Source: Bifidobacterium ramosum (GTDB lineage Bacteria > Actinomycetota > Actinomycetes > Actinomycetales > Bifidobacteriaceae). Taken from it: 64,000 nt of DNA. Under the pieces are notes generated by a model that was not told the origin of the DNA, made no database searches, and saw nothing but the letters and a program-made list of their open reading frames with translations. Position numbers and translations under genes: made by a program. The stretch spans positions 62,001 to 126,000 of the forward strand of contig NZ_WBSM01000001.1 in assembly GCF_009299505.1 (NCBI RefSeq), in the 5' to 3' direction. Shown piece by piece: positions 36,256-45,792 of the stretch (the stretch's first letter is position 1; each line of letters begins with the position of its first letter).

Positions 36256-36457
36256 GTCGTTCGATCCTTCCTACGTCTGTGCCATGTCGGCCGGTACCTG
36301 CATATGCTGGTCTTCTGTGCGGCGCGGTGCCGGATTCCGCCGGCATCGTTGTGCCGGGGCGGCCGGTCGACCATGCTGCTGTCCGATGATACCGCGTGCC
36401 GTATCGTATTGCGACCGACTCCGGGCGACGAGTGTGACTTTTCGTGTGCGATCGCCG

Positions 36458-37921
36458 TCAGCCGACGACCAGCGGTTCGGTCGGGTATCGCAACGCCTCG
36501 AGCGCGCGTGGACGGCTGATCGAATAGGCGATCGTCATCGGACCAAGACGGCCGATGACCATGGTGATCGCGAGGATCGCCAGCGCGGCCGGATTGTCCT
36601 CGCGTGCCACGCCCACCGTGTATCCGCCGAGTCCGAACGCCGAGCAGGCGTCGAAAAGCGCGTTGGACAACGATGCGTCGGAGACGAGCATCAACGCGAG
36701 CGATGCGGCGAGCACGAGCATCAGGCATGTGGTGGTGATGCTCACGGCCGTCATCACCACGTTCGTGTGGATGCGGCGGCGGAACGCGTTGATGTCTTTG
36801 TGCCCGGTGAACGATGCCCGGCATACGAGCAGGATCACCGCGAACGTGGTGACCCTGATGCCGCCGGCGGTCGATGTGCTGCCGCCGCCGATGAACATGA
36901 TGGCGCTCATGAACACCTTGGTGGCTTCGCTGACCTGCGGCATCCACGACAGGTCGAATCCGGAGGAGCGTGGCATGACCGCCGCCACCACGGCATGCCG
37001 CAGACGCGTCTCCACATCGGCGTTCTTGAACAGGAACGGGTTATCCCATTCGACCAGCAGGAACCACGCCAGCGACACGGCCACGATCAGGAACGTCATC
37101 GTCAACGTGATCTTGGTGTGCAGGCTCCACCGGCGTGGCGGCACATGCTGTCGTGCGCACCGCATGAGGTTGAGCAGGACGGGGAAGCCGAGCGTGCCGC
37201 AGAACGCGGACATCATGATCGGCATGCCCACGGCCCAGTTGTTCACGTGCAGGCCGGCGCCGTCCGGGGTGAACCCGGCGTTGTTGTAGGACATGACCGC
37301 GAAGAACAACGCCTCCCATGCGGTTTTGCCCGTATCGCCCCGGTTGATCGACCACAGTCCGGGGAACAGGGCCAGGAACGTGATGATCTCGATGACGAAC
37401 GTGGTGGTGACGACGACGGTGAGCACGCCCCGGATTTCGGACAGTTTGGTGGTGCCCAGCTCCGTGGCGGTGAGCAGCCGTTGCGTGGCTTTCATGTGAT
37501 GGTTGACGGCCAGCGCGATCATCGACGCGAAGGTCATGACGCCCAAGCCACCCATCTGCACGGAGACAAGCAGGATCGCCTGGCCGAACTGGGTCCAGTG
37601 CGTGGTCGAGTTGACGATCGAGATGCCGCAGGTCGACAGCGCCGACACCGCGGTGAACAAGGCCGTGGAGAACGTGGTGGTTTCGCCCGGGGGAGTGGAC
37701 TGCGGGAGCAGCAGCATGCCGGTGGCGATGACGACCAGCGCCAGAAAGTAGATGATGGTGAGTCGGCCGGGATGCGACGTGACATGCTGACGGAACGTGT
37801 GCCGATGGGCCCGTTGCTCGTCGGCCGCCGCCTTCTCGAAGGTGTCGCCGGAGAACCACCATGCATAGCCGCGTGACGATTCGCGGTTGGAGGACGATTC
37901 GTCGAATACGAGGTTTGACAT
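36458..37921 (-). CDS. TrkH/KtrB-type potassium transporter subunit
   Basis: 487 residues with four membrane-pore-membrane repeats. Filter-like loops include TAVSALSTCGISI and NNAGFTPDG. A ~60-residue polar N-terminus precedes the first helix. The ATG at 37921 has GGGAGGG upstream; 81 further codons upstream are rejected because they run into the divergent nadK leader. With the KtrA-like protein it forms a K+ uptake system. nadK is divergent with 230 bases between. Confidence 0.92.
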   Translation of the reverse strand: MSNLVFDESSSNRESSRGYAWWFSGDTFEKAAADEQRAHRHTFRQHVTSHPGRLTIIYFLALVVIATGMLLLPQSTPPGETTTFSTALFTAVSALSTCGISIVNSTTHWTQFGQAILLVSVQMGGLGVMTFASMIALAVNHHMKATQRLLTATELGTTKLSEIRGVLTVVVTTTFVIEIITFLALFPGLWSINRGDTGKTAWEALFFAVMSYNNAGFTPDGAGLHVNNWAVGMPIMMSAFCGTLGFPVLLNLMRCARQHVPPRRWSLHTKITLTMTFLIVAVSLAWFLLVEWDNPFLFKNADVETRLRHAVVAAVMPRSSGFDLSWMPQVSEATKVFMSAIMFIGGGSTSTAGGIRVTTFAVILLVCRASFTGHKDINAFRRRIHTNVVMTAVSITTTCLMLVLAASLALMLVSDASLSNALFDACSAFGLGGYTVGVAREDNPAALAILAITMVIGRLGPMTIAYSISRPRALEALRYPTEPLVVG

Positions 37922-38151
37922 CGTTCCCTCCCGTCCCGTGTCCGTCGTTGCGCGGGTGCCGGCCCCGCGCCATCCGTGTGCCGATGGAGGACATTCTATG
38001 CCCCGCACGTGAGAAGCAGTGCCGGCGGCAGGGGCTCGCACGGCGTGGCGCAAGGAAGAACACGGCGTGTCATGCGAACAAGTGTTCGAAATCTCGATTG
38101 GTTCGGCTAGGATGAGATGAGTTCTTGGTTCCTGCTGGCAAGGGGGATGCG

Positions 38152-39156
38152 ATGGTCGACGCACGGCACGCGGTGGTGGTGACGCACACCCGTCTTCGCG
38201 AAAGCGGCACGGTGGTGGCTGAGGCGGTGGAGCAGCTGCGGCAGGCTGGATTCGAGGTATCGATCATCGACAACACGGAGGCTCCGGAGTTCGGTTCCCG
38301 CCCGCCGGTGGTGCCGGACAACACCGAGATCGTGGTCGTGCTTGGCGGCGACGGCACGATTCTGCGGGCCGCGGAGCTGGTGCACTGCACGCGCGTGCCG
38401 ATCCTCGGCGTGAACCTCGGCCATGTGGGATTTCTGGCCGAGTTCGAGAGCTTCCAGATGAGCGAGGCGATACGGCGTATCGCCACCCACGACTATTCCA
38501 TCGACGAACGCATGATCGCACATGTGGATGTGTGGCTGCCCGGCGCTTCCGAGCCGCTGGGGGATTGGGCGCTGAATGACATCACCGTGGAACGGGCCGA
38601 TCGCGGCAAGATGGTCGAACTGTCGATCCGCGTGGATGACGTGGAGATGAGCTCGTTCGGCTGCGACGGCGTGATCGTGTCCACGCCCACCGGTTCGACG
38701 GCATACGCGTTCTCCGCCGGCGGCCCGATCATGTGGCCGAACGTGCAGGCGTTGCAGCTGGTGCCGCTTGCAGCGCACGCGCTGTTCGCCCGTCCGCTGA
38801 TCATCGGTGCCGGTTCCACGTTCGCCATGGATATTCTCGACGATTCGATGTCCGACGGATGGATCTGCTGCGATGGCCGTCGACAGCGCGCCCTGCCGAA
38901 GGGCACGCGCATCGAGGTGCGTCAGTCGAAGGATACGTTGCGGCTGGCGCGATTGTCCGGCGTGCCGTTCACGAACCGTTTGGTGACGAAGTTCGACCTG
39001 CCGGTGGTCGGCTGGCGCGAACAGGCCCGCGGTGGGCAGGCGGTGCACCACGGTCACGTGTTCCCCGATGGTGCCGAACACGGCCTTGTCGATAGCCATG
39101 GCGGCGAGGGTGCCGGGTCCGGCGGTGTCGCGGCGGAAGGCGGTGCCGATGCTTGA
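38152..39156 (+). CDS. nadK: NAD kinase
   Basis: 334 residues. It phosphorylates NAD to NADP. GGDGT (65-69) with D67 and the VSTPTGSTAYAFSAGGP loop are the family signatures. AAGGGGG lies five bases before the ATG at 38152. The C-terminal ~40 residues after the conserved core are a Gly/Ala-rich tail. It overlaps recN by eight bases, an arrangement common in actinobacteria together with tlyA. Confidence 0.95.
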   Translation: MVDARHAVVVTHTRLRESGTVVAEAVEQLRQAGFEVSIIDNTEAPEFGSRPPVVPDNTEIVVVLGGDGTILRAAELVHCTRVPILGVNLGHVGFLAEFESFQMSEAIRRIATHDYSIDERMIAHVDVWLPGASEPLGDWALNDITVERADRGKMVELSIRVDDVEMSSFGCDGVIVSTPTGSTAYAFSAGGPIMWPNVQALQLVPLAAHALFARPLIIGAGSTFAMDILDDSMSDGWICCDGRRQRALPKGTRIEVRQSKDTLRLARLSGVPFTNRLVTKFDLPVVGWREQARGGQAVHHGHVFPDGAEHGLVDSHGGEGAGSGGVAAEGGADA

Positions 39157-40966
39157 GGAACTGGAGATACGCGACCTCGGCCCGATTCGCCACGCGTTGC
39201 TGACGCCGGCGTCGGGCATGACGGCGATCACCGGTGAAACCGGCGCTGGCAAGTCCATGCTGCTGAGCGCCATCAAACTGATCTCCGGCGGTTCGGCGGA
39301 TTCGGGACGTGTGTCCGCCGACGCGAAGGCGGCATGGGCGCAGGGCGTGTTCGCGGTCGATGACGACGCCGCATCCGCACAGGGCGCGTCGGATGGCAAC
39401 GACGATGGCGGCACATCGTCGTCGGGCGAGACGGGGACATCGTCGATCTCGGATCCCGTGCACATCGCCCGGAACGCCGGCATCGAACCGGATGACGGCG
39501 AACTGTTCCTGTCCCGGACCGTGCCGGTGTCCGGCAGATCGCGCGCCGTGGTGAATGGGCGGAGCGTGCCACGCGCCATGCTCGGCGAACTGGCCGGCGG
39601 ATTGGTGACCATCCATGGACAGGCCGACCAGCTGCGCATCGCCGCGCCGACGCGCCAACGTGAGTTCCTTGATGCCGTGGCCGGCGACGAACGGGAACTC
39701 ATTGACTATCGCCGTGCATGGGATGCCCTGCGCGCAATCGACGATCGGCTGGAACGGGTGCGCAACCAAGAGGCGTCCGCCCGGCAACAGGCCGATTATC
39801 TCAGGGAGTCGATTGACCGCATCAACCGCGTCGACCCACAGGCCGGGGAGGACGACGATCTGAAGGCCAAACGATCCCGGATCGAAAACGCGGCAGACAT
39901 CGCGCAGGGCGTCAGCGCCGCGCTTGCCGCCTTGGACGCGTCGCAAGTGGATGTCGACGCCGATGCCGAAGGCGCGAGCGAACTGATCAATCGGGCGGCT
40001 CAGTCGCTGCGCGCGATCCGCGCCGACGGCGATTTCTCCGGTCTGGCCGATCGTCTGGAATCCATCAACACCGATCTGTCCGACGTGGTGTATTCGCTGA
40101 GTCGGGAACTCGATGCGCCGGACGATATGGACGATCTTGACGAGCTCAACGCACGTATTCACGAGCTGGGGGAGCTGACCCGACGGTGGGGGCCGACGCT
40201 GGCCGATGTCATCGCATGGCGTGACAAGGCGGTGTTCGATCTGGAGGATCTCGACGCATCGCCGGAGAAGGTGGCGGAGCTGGAACGCGATCGTGAACGC
40301 CTCTTCCGAGAGGCGGTGGCCGCCGCGGACCGGCTGAGCGACGCCCGTGCCTCGGCCGCGGCGTCGTTGGCGGCGACGGTGACGGATGAATTGTCATCGC
40401 TGGCGATGGACGGCGCCGCACTGCGTATTCGAGTAACGAAGCGAACGGGAGCGGGCAAGACCCCGACGTGGCCACTCGACGCGAACGGCGCCGACGACAT
40501 CGCATTCCTGTTCACGCCGTATGAGGGGGCACCCGAACTGCCGATGGGCAAAAGCGCCTCCGGCGGTGAGCTGAGCCGTCTCATGCTGGCCTTGGAACTG
40601 TCCGCCGCCGATCGGCATGCCGGCAGTCGCACGCCCATGACCTTCATCTTCGATGAGGTCGACGCCGGTGTCGGCGGCAAGACCGCCGTTGAACTGGGAC
40701 GGCGACTGGCCCGTCTTGCGCGAACCGCGCAGGTCATCGTCGTCACCCATCTGGCGCAGGTGGCCAGCTGGGCCGACGCGCAGTTCGTCGTCACCAAGGA
40801 GCCTCCGGATGCCGATGACGATGCCGTCGGCGTCGTCACCACCGTCGAACAGGTCCGGGGCGACGCGCGCGTGCGGGAGATCGCACGCATGCTGTCCGGC
40901 TCCGAATCCGAAGCATCGCTCGACCACGCCCGCGAACTGCTTTCCGATTCCCGACTGAAAGGATGA
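39149..40966 (+). CDS. recN: DNA repair protein RecN
   Basis: 605 residues, SMC-like ATPase for double-strand-break repair. Walker A GETGAGKS (29-36), a coiled-coil middle, and the C-terminal signature SGGELSRLMLALEL with Walker B FIFDEVDAGVGG. Residues about 70-105 are a Gly/Ser/Asp-rich insert between the first strand and ELFLSRTV, which is not usual. ATG at 39149 lies inside the end of nadK. The product's stop overlaps or nearly abuts the following HAD gene. Confidence 0.94.
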   Translation: MLEELEIRDLGPIRHALLTPASGMTAITGETGAGKSMLLSAIKLISGGSADSGRVSADAKAAWAQGVFAVDDDAASAQGASDGNDDGGTSSSGETGTSSISDPVHIARNAGIEPDDGELFLSRTVPVSGRSRAVVNGRSVPRAMLGELAGGLVTIHGQADQLRIAAPTRQREFLDAVAGDERELIDYRRAWDALRAIDDRLERVRNQEASARQQADYLRESIDRINRVDPQAGEDDDLKAKRSRIENAADIAQGVSAALAALDASQVDVDADAEGASELINRAAQSLRAIRADGDFSGLADRLESINTDLSDVVYSLSRELDAPDDMDDLDELNARIHELGELTRRWGPTLADVIAWRDKAVFDLEDLDASPEKVAELERDRERLFREAVAAADRLSDARASAAASLAATVTDELSSLAMDGAALRIRVTKRTGAGKTPTWPLDANGADDIAFLFTPYEGAPELPMGKSASGGELSRLMLALELSAADRHAGSRTPMTFIFDEVDAGVGGKTAVELGRRLARLARTAQVIVVTHLAQVASWADAQFVVTKEPPDADDDAVGVVTTVEQVRGDARVREIARMLSGSESEASLDHARELLSDSRLKG

Positions 40967-40971
40967 CGACC

Positions 40972-41637
40972 ATGACGAGTGACGTCAACACCGGCAAAGC
41001 CGCCATCTTCGATCTTGACGGCACGCTGCTCGATTCGATGGGCGTATGGGATCAGGTCGATATCGACTTCCTCGGCAAACGGGGCATCGCCGTGCCGCCC
41101 GATTACATGACCAAGGTGGCGTCGATGCAGTTTCGGCAGATCGCCGAATACACGATCGCGCGTTTCGGGTTGCCCGACACTCCGGAACAGCTCATGAACG
41201 AATGGGACGACATGGCGCGCGTTGCCTATGCCACGGTGGTCGAGGCCAAGCCGCATGCCGCGGAGTATCTGGCATGGCTCAAGCGGTCCGGCGCCAAACT
41301 GGCCGTGGCGACGTCGTTGCCTCCGTCGCTGCGCGAGCCGGCCATGCGACACGTCGGCATCGCCGACTGCTTCGACGTGACCGTCAGCGTCGACGACGCC
41401 GGCGATGTCGGCAAGGACAAGCCCGACGTCTATCTGCTCGCCGCCTCCCGTCTCGGCATCGAACCCGCCGCCTGCACGGTGTTCGAGGATCTGCTCATCG
41501 GCATTCGGTCCGCGAAATCGGTGGGTATGAAGGTCTGGGCCATGCACGATGATTCGTCAGACGCCGACTGGCCCGTCATCTGCGACATCGCGGACGGCGT
41601 GCTGTTCGACTTCGCCGACGCGCCCCGATCCTTGTGA
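40972..41637 (+). CDS. HAD-superfamily hydrolase (beta-phosphoglucomutase-like)
   Basis: 221 residues. AIFDLDGTLLDSMGVWD is the nucleophile loop, and VATSLPPSLREPAM and VFEDLLIGIRSAKS the later motifs, with a helical cap in between. It should act on a small phosphorylated metabolite, possibly a phosphosugar. ATG at 40972 has AAAGG nine bases upstream; ATG at 40963, overlapping the recN stop, is the alternative. Confidence 0.85.
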   Translation: MTSDVNTGKAAIFDLDGTLLDSMGVWDQVDIDFLGKRGIAVPPDYMTKVASMQFRQIAEYTIARFGLPDTPEQLMNEWDDMARVAYATVVEAKPHAAEYLAWLKRSGAKLAVATSLPPSLREPAMRHVGIADCFDVTVSVDDAGDVGKDKPDVYLLAASRLGIEPAACTVFEDLLIGIRSAKSVGMKVWAMHDDSSDADWPVICDIADGVLFDFADAPRSL

Positions 41638-41739
41638 CGCTGTTGCGCTCGAGTTGCCGACGGCGAGAACGCGGTCGCTGATACGGCAGCGGGGAGGTTC
41701 CGCGCCGTCGATAACCGTCTTACTGTTATGTAGCACACC

Positions 41740-41778
41740 TTGACAGTATTCCACAACAGTTATATAGTTATATATAAC
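41740..41778 (+). promoter_or_regulatory. Promoter with overlapping operator before the first GntR module
   Basis: A consensus -35 TTGACA (41740-41745), a 17-base spacer and -10 TATAGT (41763-41768). An inverted repeat GTTATATA (41759-41766) and TATATAAC (41771-41778) sits on the -10 box, which suits repression by the GntR protein encoded 50 bases downstream. Confidence 0.75.
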
Positions 41779-41828
41779 AGCGTAACGGCTGTGACATGTC
41801 GATCATCCACCGGCCGAAAGGGGCGCGT

Positions 41829-42203
41829 ATGCGACTGGTCATCTCATCCGTGTCCGGCGAGCCCATGTACGAGCAGATCAAGCAGCAGATCCGATCGGCG
41901 GTGCTGTCCGGCGAGCTCAAACCAGGGGAGGCGTTGCCGTCCCTGCGCAAACTCGCCCGTGAACTGCGCATCTCCGTGCTCACCGTCACCAGGGCATACA
42001 ACGAACTGGCCGACGAAGGCGTCGTGCAGAACATCCAAGGCAAGGGCACCTTCGTCATGGACAAAGGCAGCGAGTCCATGAAGCGCCAACTCGCTGATCG
42101 CGCCCGCGCGGCGCTCGCGGACGCCGCTGCCGCCGCCAAGGCCGCCGATATCCCGCTCATCGACCTCATGGGCATGCTCGAAGAGACATACCAGCAAGAG
42201 TAA
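41829..42203 (+). CDS. GntR-family regulator, YtrA type
   Basis: 124 residues: a winged helix (about 8-75, PSLRKLARELRISVLTVTRAYNELADEGVV) and only a short C-terminal helix, which is the YtrA subgroup layout. These usually repress their own ABC-transporter operon. AAAGGGG precedes the ATG at 41829. The ABC ATPase gene follows after 11 bases, so self-control through the inverted repeat at 41759-41778 is likely. Confidence 0.9.
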   Translation: MRLVISSVSGEPMYEQIKQQIRSAVLSGELKPGEALPSLRKLARELRISVLTVTRAYNELADEGVVQNIQGKGTFVMDKGSESMKRQLADRARAALADAAAAAKAADIPLIDLMGMLEETYQQE

Positions 42204-42214
42204 GGAGCGCGACC

Positions 42215-43174
42215 ATGAACGTCATGGCGCCATTCGTCGCAACGTCGTCAAATGCGACGACGAACGGTCCGGGCAACCTGATGGCGTTGTCCGTCACCGG
42301 ACTGACCAAACGCTACAAGTCCGGCTTCATGCTCGACGACATCACGTTCGATCTGCCGGCCGGCTACATCATGGGTCTGATCGGCCCCAACGGCGCGGGC
42401 AAATCCACGCTCATCAGGCTCATCCTCAACATGACCCGGCGCGACGCCGGTTCCATCGACGTCTTCGGTCTCGACGCCATCGCCGACGAGGAGACTGTCA
42501 AGGGCCGGATCGGCGTCGTATTTGACGCCAACTGCTTCATTGACGCATGGACAGTGGGGAAGACCGGCCGCGCCATGCGCGACATGTACTCGGCGTGGGA
42601 CGCGGCGCGGTTCGACGACTGCCTTCGCCGTTTCGGCCTCGACCGAAGCACGAGGGTCGGAGCGCTCTCGCGCGGCATGCAGATGAGGCTCATGCTTGCC
42701 GTCGCCCTCAGCCATCACGCGCGGCTGCTCATCCTCGACGAGCCGACCGCCGGACTCGACGTGCTCGCCCGCGACGATCTCATGGACCTGCTGCGGGACT
42801 ATGTCGCGGACTGCGAGGCAGGCGTGCTGTTCAGCACGCACATCACCGCCGACCTCGAACGGTCGGCCGATCTCATCACCTACATCACCGGCGGCCGGCT
42901 GTACTACACCGGACCGAAGGATGAATTCGAGGACTCGTTCCGTATCGTCAGGGGCGGGCCGGACGACCTGACGGACGGGCTTGTGGCCTTGGCGCTTGGC
43001 ATACGCCGGTACGACACCGGATTCGACGCGCTCGTCCGCGCCGAACGGGCGGGGGCGCTCGCCGCCGCAAGCCGCACCGGCGGCCATGTGCTCGTCGTCG
43101 AACCGGCCGGCATCGACGACATCGTCCGGCTGACCAACATGCCGGCCGACATCGAAGAAGGGTGGCAATCATGA
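42215..43174 (+). CDS. ABC transporter ATP-binding protein of the GntR module
   Basis: 319 residues. After a ~24-residue Thr/Asn-rich extension come Walker A GPNGAGKS (57-64), a degenerate signature LSRGMQMRL in place of LSGGQ, Walker B LLILDEPTAGLD and the H-loop in STHIT. The C-terminal third is a separate domain. This is the drug or peptide exporter type (BcrA/YtrB-like). It overlaps the permease gene by four bases (ATGA). Confidence 0.9.
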   Translation: MNVMAPFVATSSNATTNGPGNLMALSVTGLTKRYKSGFMLDDITFDLPAGYIMGLIGPNGAGKSTLIRLILNMTRRDAGSIDVFGLDAIADEETVKGRIGVVFDANCFIDAWTVGKTGRAMRDMYSAWDAARFDDCLRRFGLDRSTRVGALSRGMQMRLMLAVALSHHARLLILDEPTAGLDVLARDDLMDLLRDYVADCEAGVLFSTHITADLERSADLITYITGGRLYYTGPKDEFEDSFRIVRGGPDDLTDGLVALALGIRRYDTGFDALVRAERAGALAAASRTGGHVLVVEPAGIDDIVRLTNMPADIEEGWQS

Positions 43175-43887
43175 CCCGGACAATGCACCCCGTGATGCGT
43201 GCGTTCCGTATGGACTGGCACAAGATCGCCTCGCAGCGGGGATGGTGGTGGATGCCCGCCTCCGTGTTCGTCTTCCCGGTGCCCATCGCGAATCTGGCCG
43301 CGGCATCGCGGTCCGACACGCTCGTCGACTGGGCGATGTGGCTGATCGTCTTCATGGGCGTCACCATGGCGGCCTGTCCGTTCAACTACGAGCTGCAGGG
43401 GGAGTCGGGGTTCCGGCTCAACGGCATCATGCCGGTCGGCCGGGCGCATCAGGTGGCCGCGCGCTATCTGACCCTGGCCGTCTGCGCTGTCATGATGCTG
43501 GTCTCGTTCGCGTTCTCCTGGTGCCTGCTGACTGCCGTCGGCATGGGACCTTCCATCGGCGGCATGGCCGTACGTGCGTGGGCCGCGCTGCTGATGACGG
43601 CGGTCCTGTATCCGATGATGTACCGGTTCACCATGCAGCAGGTGTTCATCGGTACCATGATCGTCGCCATGCTGGCTGTCGTCCTCAGCATTCCGGTGCT
43701 GGCGCTCGTCATGACGTGGCCGTACATGGTGACCGGTGATATGTGGTTCGGGAAGGCATTCGCCGGTGTCGTGCCGCCGGTGTCGGTCGGGACGCTGCTG
43801 GCGATCGTCGCCGTCGCGGTGCTTGTCGTCGCATATGCCGTCTCGTTCCGCCTGTCCGTGCGTTGGTACCGTGACCGGGATCTCTAG
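43171..43887 (+). CDS. ABC-2-type membrane subunit of the GntR module
   Basis: 238 residues with six hydrophobic segments and a short basic N-terminus. It looks like the ABC-2 permeases that pair with BcrA/YtrB-like ATPases and protect against envelope-active peptides or antibiotics; the substrate is unknown. The ATG at 43171 overlaps the ATPase stop. Confidence 0.82.
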   Translation: MTRTMHPVMRAFRMDWHKIASQRGWWWMPASVFVFPVPIANLAAASRSDTLVDWAMWLIVFMGVTMAACPFNYELQGESGFRLNGIMPVGRAHQVAARYLTLAVCAVMMLVSFAFSWCLLTAVGMGPSIGGMAVRAWAALLMTAVLYPMMYRFTMQQVFIGTMIVAMLAVVLSIPVLALVMTWPYMVTGDMWFGKAFAGVVPPVSVGTLLAIVAVAVLVVAYAVSFRLSVRWYRDRDL

Positions 43888-43906
43888 ACGATCGGCGTTG
43901 AAGTTC

Positions 43907-44018
43907 AAACGTCACTGCGTGCGCGCGATCGGCGGGATGACGCGCACGCAGTGACGTTTCCGGGGCCGAACCATCACTGTGTGCGCGTCCCCTTCGCGGT
44001 TGCGCGCACTCGGTGATG
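43907..44018. repeat. Tandem hairpins of the TCACTc-GTGCGCG family, locus 2
   Basis: Hairpin 1 has perfect 19-bp arms AAACGTCACTGCGTGCGCG (43907-43925) and its complement (43941-43959). Hairpin 2 pairs CATCACTGTGTGCGCG (43972-43987) with a right arm ending GGTGATG (to 44018), with a few mismatches. Same design as 28405-28517. Together with the next palindrome this fills the 323-base gap between the two GntR modules. Confidence 0.85.
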
Positions 44019-44072
44019 CATATGGTGACGGATGGCTGTCTCGTTCCCGATGTATTCGCTGTTGTGCATGTC

Positions 44073-44126
44073 GCGTGGCGGTTTTCGCTCGCTGAGCACT
44101 CGCTCAGCGAGCGAAAACCGCCACGC
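44073..44126. repeat. Palindrome with 25-bp arms (GTGGCGG...CCGCCAC family, copy 2)
   Basis: Arms 44073-44097 and 44102-44126 pair perfectly. Compared with copy 1 (1715-1764) the outer GTGGCGG and inner GCTGAGC are shared, while AAAACGTT became TTTTCGCT with the matching change in the other arm. Confidence 0.85.
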
Positions 44127-44210
44127 ATATTGCCGATGATCGACGCATGTCGTAAGTGTTATAGTTGATATAGAACAACTGGAACGGACTGCGTAAGAAA
44201 GGCACAACCG

Positions 44211-44645
44211 ATGATCATCGACATCGATCAGCGCGGCGACGTGCCGATCTACGAACAACTGCACCGGCAGATCATCGCCGGCATCGCCAACGACGAACTC
44301 ATACCCGGCGACCAGCTGCCATCCGTCCGCGCGCTCGCCGTCGACCTCGGCATCAACCTGCACACCGTCAACAAAGCATACGCATTGCTGCGCGACGAAG
44401 GCTATCTGGTCATGCGGCGCGGCACCGGCGCGGTCGTCGCCGACCGCAGCAGCGCCGGCAACGATTCGACGACCCGCCGCGCCACCGACGAACAGGACGA
44501 GCGCATGAACGACGACCTGCACCGGCTTGCGCTCGCCTACAAAGCCCGCGGCGGCAGCCTGACCGCATTCCTCGACGCCACACGACGGCAGGCCGAACGT
44601 GTCTACGCATCATCGAACGAACGCAATGACAAGCAAGGGGAGTGA
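44211..44645 (+). CDS. GntR-family regulator, YtrA type (second module)
   Basis: 144 residues: winged helix (about 8-75, LPSVRALAVDLGINLHTVNKAYALLRDEGYL) and a short helical tail. AAAGG precedes the ATG. An AT-rich imperfect dyad, GTTATAG with TATAGAAC (about 44159-44175), lies before it and could be its operator. It overlaps or abuts the next membrane-protein gene, so the two form one unit. Confidence 0.9.
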   Translation: MIIDIDQRGDVPIYEQLHRQIIAGIANDELIPGDQLPSVRALAVDLGINLHTVNKAYALLRDEGYLVMRRGTGAVVADRSSAGNDSTTRRATDEQDERMNDDLHRLALAYKARGGSLTAFLDATRRQAERVYASSNERNDKQGE

Positions 44646-44647
44646 CC

Positions 44648-45787
44648 ATGAACGACACGAACACCACCATGAACGTCATCCTCGGCACCACATTCCTACT
44701 GCCGATACTGGTGACCATCAGCCTCACGGCCGTACCATGGATCACCGACCGGCACGATGCATTCGGCGTGACCGTACCGCCGGCAGCCCACGCCGACCCG
44801 GACATCCGCCGGCTCAAGCGCGGATTCTCATGGTCGATGGCCGCATCCGGCATCATCGCGACCGCCATATCGCTGGCCGTCTGGCAATGGTTCGGCATCG
44901 AACCCGCCATCTGGACGATCTCGGCCGTGTCGGTCGCGCTCACGCTGGTCGGTTTCACCGTCCAACAGATCTGCCGCCGTCGGACGCGCAGCATCGCCGT
45001 GCGCCGCAACTGGCACGCGGGCGCCGACCGCCGTGCCGCCATCATCGGCGAACACGACAACCCCGAACCGATCAGCCTCACATGGGAATGGCTCCACCTC
45101 GTGGCGCTCGCCGTCACCGTCCTGGTCGGCGTGCTCGGCTACGGCAATATGCCCGAGCGGGTGGCGATTCACGAGAACATGGCCGGGCAGATCGACGGCT
45201 GGGCGAACAAAAGCCCATGGCTGATCCTTATGGCCGTGCCCGGTCAGATCATTGTGGCCATGGTGCTGATCGCTGCCCACGTTGCCATCATCGACGCGAA
45301 AAAGCCGATCGACCCCGACCATCCCGCCACCACCGGATTCGCGTACGGCACGTTCGCCCGCGTGTGGAGCATCTACACGCTTGTGATCGGCCTGCTCGTG
45401 GCCGGATGGATGGGACTGGGCGTGCAGCTCGTCACCGTCGGCGTGATTGGCATCGATCTGTTCGCCACAGTCGCGATGCTGCTCGCCGTGGTCGCGTTGA
45501 TTGGCGTGCTGGTGATCAGCGTGTACTGCGGGCAGAACGGGTCACGCTTCTATGCCGGCGCATCGCGCGGGAACGGAGGCCCGGAGTCCGATGATGTGAT
45601 GTCGGTCGACGACGATCGTCACTGGATCGACGGCGTGTTCTACATGAATCGCGACGACCCGGCCATCTGGGTTCCCAAGCGGTTCGGCGTCGGCTGGACG
45701 GTCAACTGCGCCCGACCGGTCGTCTGGCTTGCGGCCATCGGACTTATTGCCGTCACTGTCGCGCCCGTCGTGCTGGCACTCATATAA
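44648..45787 (+). CDS. DUF1648/DUF5808-type membrane protein
   Basis: 379 residues with about eight membrane segments. A central part, GYGNMPERVAIHENMAGQIDGWANKS, is the DUF1648 pattern known from SdpI-like immunity proteins. Near the C-terminus DDRHWIDGVFYMNRDDPAIWVPKRFGVGWTVN fits DUF5808. In Bacillus, DUF1648 proteins with YtrA or ArsR-type repressors give resistance to secreted toxins; a related envelope-defence role is inferred. AAGGGGAG precedes the ATG at 44648. Confidence 0.82.
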   Translation: MNDTNTTMNVILGTTFLLPILVTISLTAVPWITDRHDAFGVTVPPAAHADPDIRRLKRGFSWSMAASGIIATAISLAVWQWFGIEPAIWTISAVSVALTLVGFTVQQICRRRTRSIAVRRNWHAGADRRAAIIGEHDNPEPISLTWEWLHLVALAVTVLVGVLGYGNMPERVAIHENMAGQIDGWANKSPWLILMAVPGQIIVAMVLIAAHVAIIDAKKPIDPDHPATTGFAYGTFARVWSIYTLVIGLLVAGWMGLGVQLVTVGVIGIDLFATVAMLLAVVALIGVLVISVYCGQNGSRFYAGASRGNGGPESDDVMSVDDDRHWIDGVFYMNRDDPAIWVPKRFGVGWTVNCARPVVWLAAIGLIAVTVAPVVLALI

Positions 45788-45792
45788 CACCG

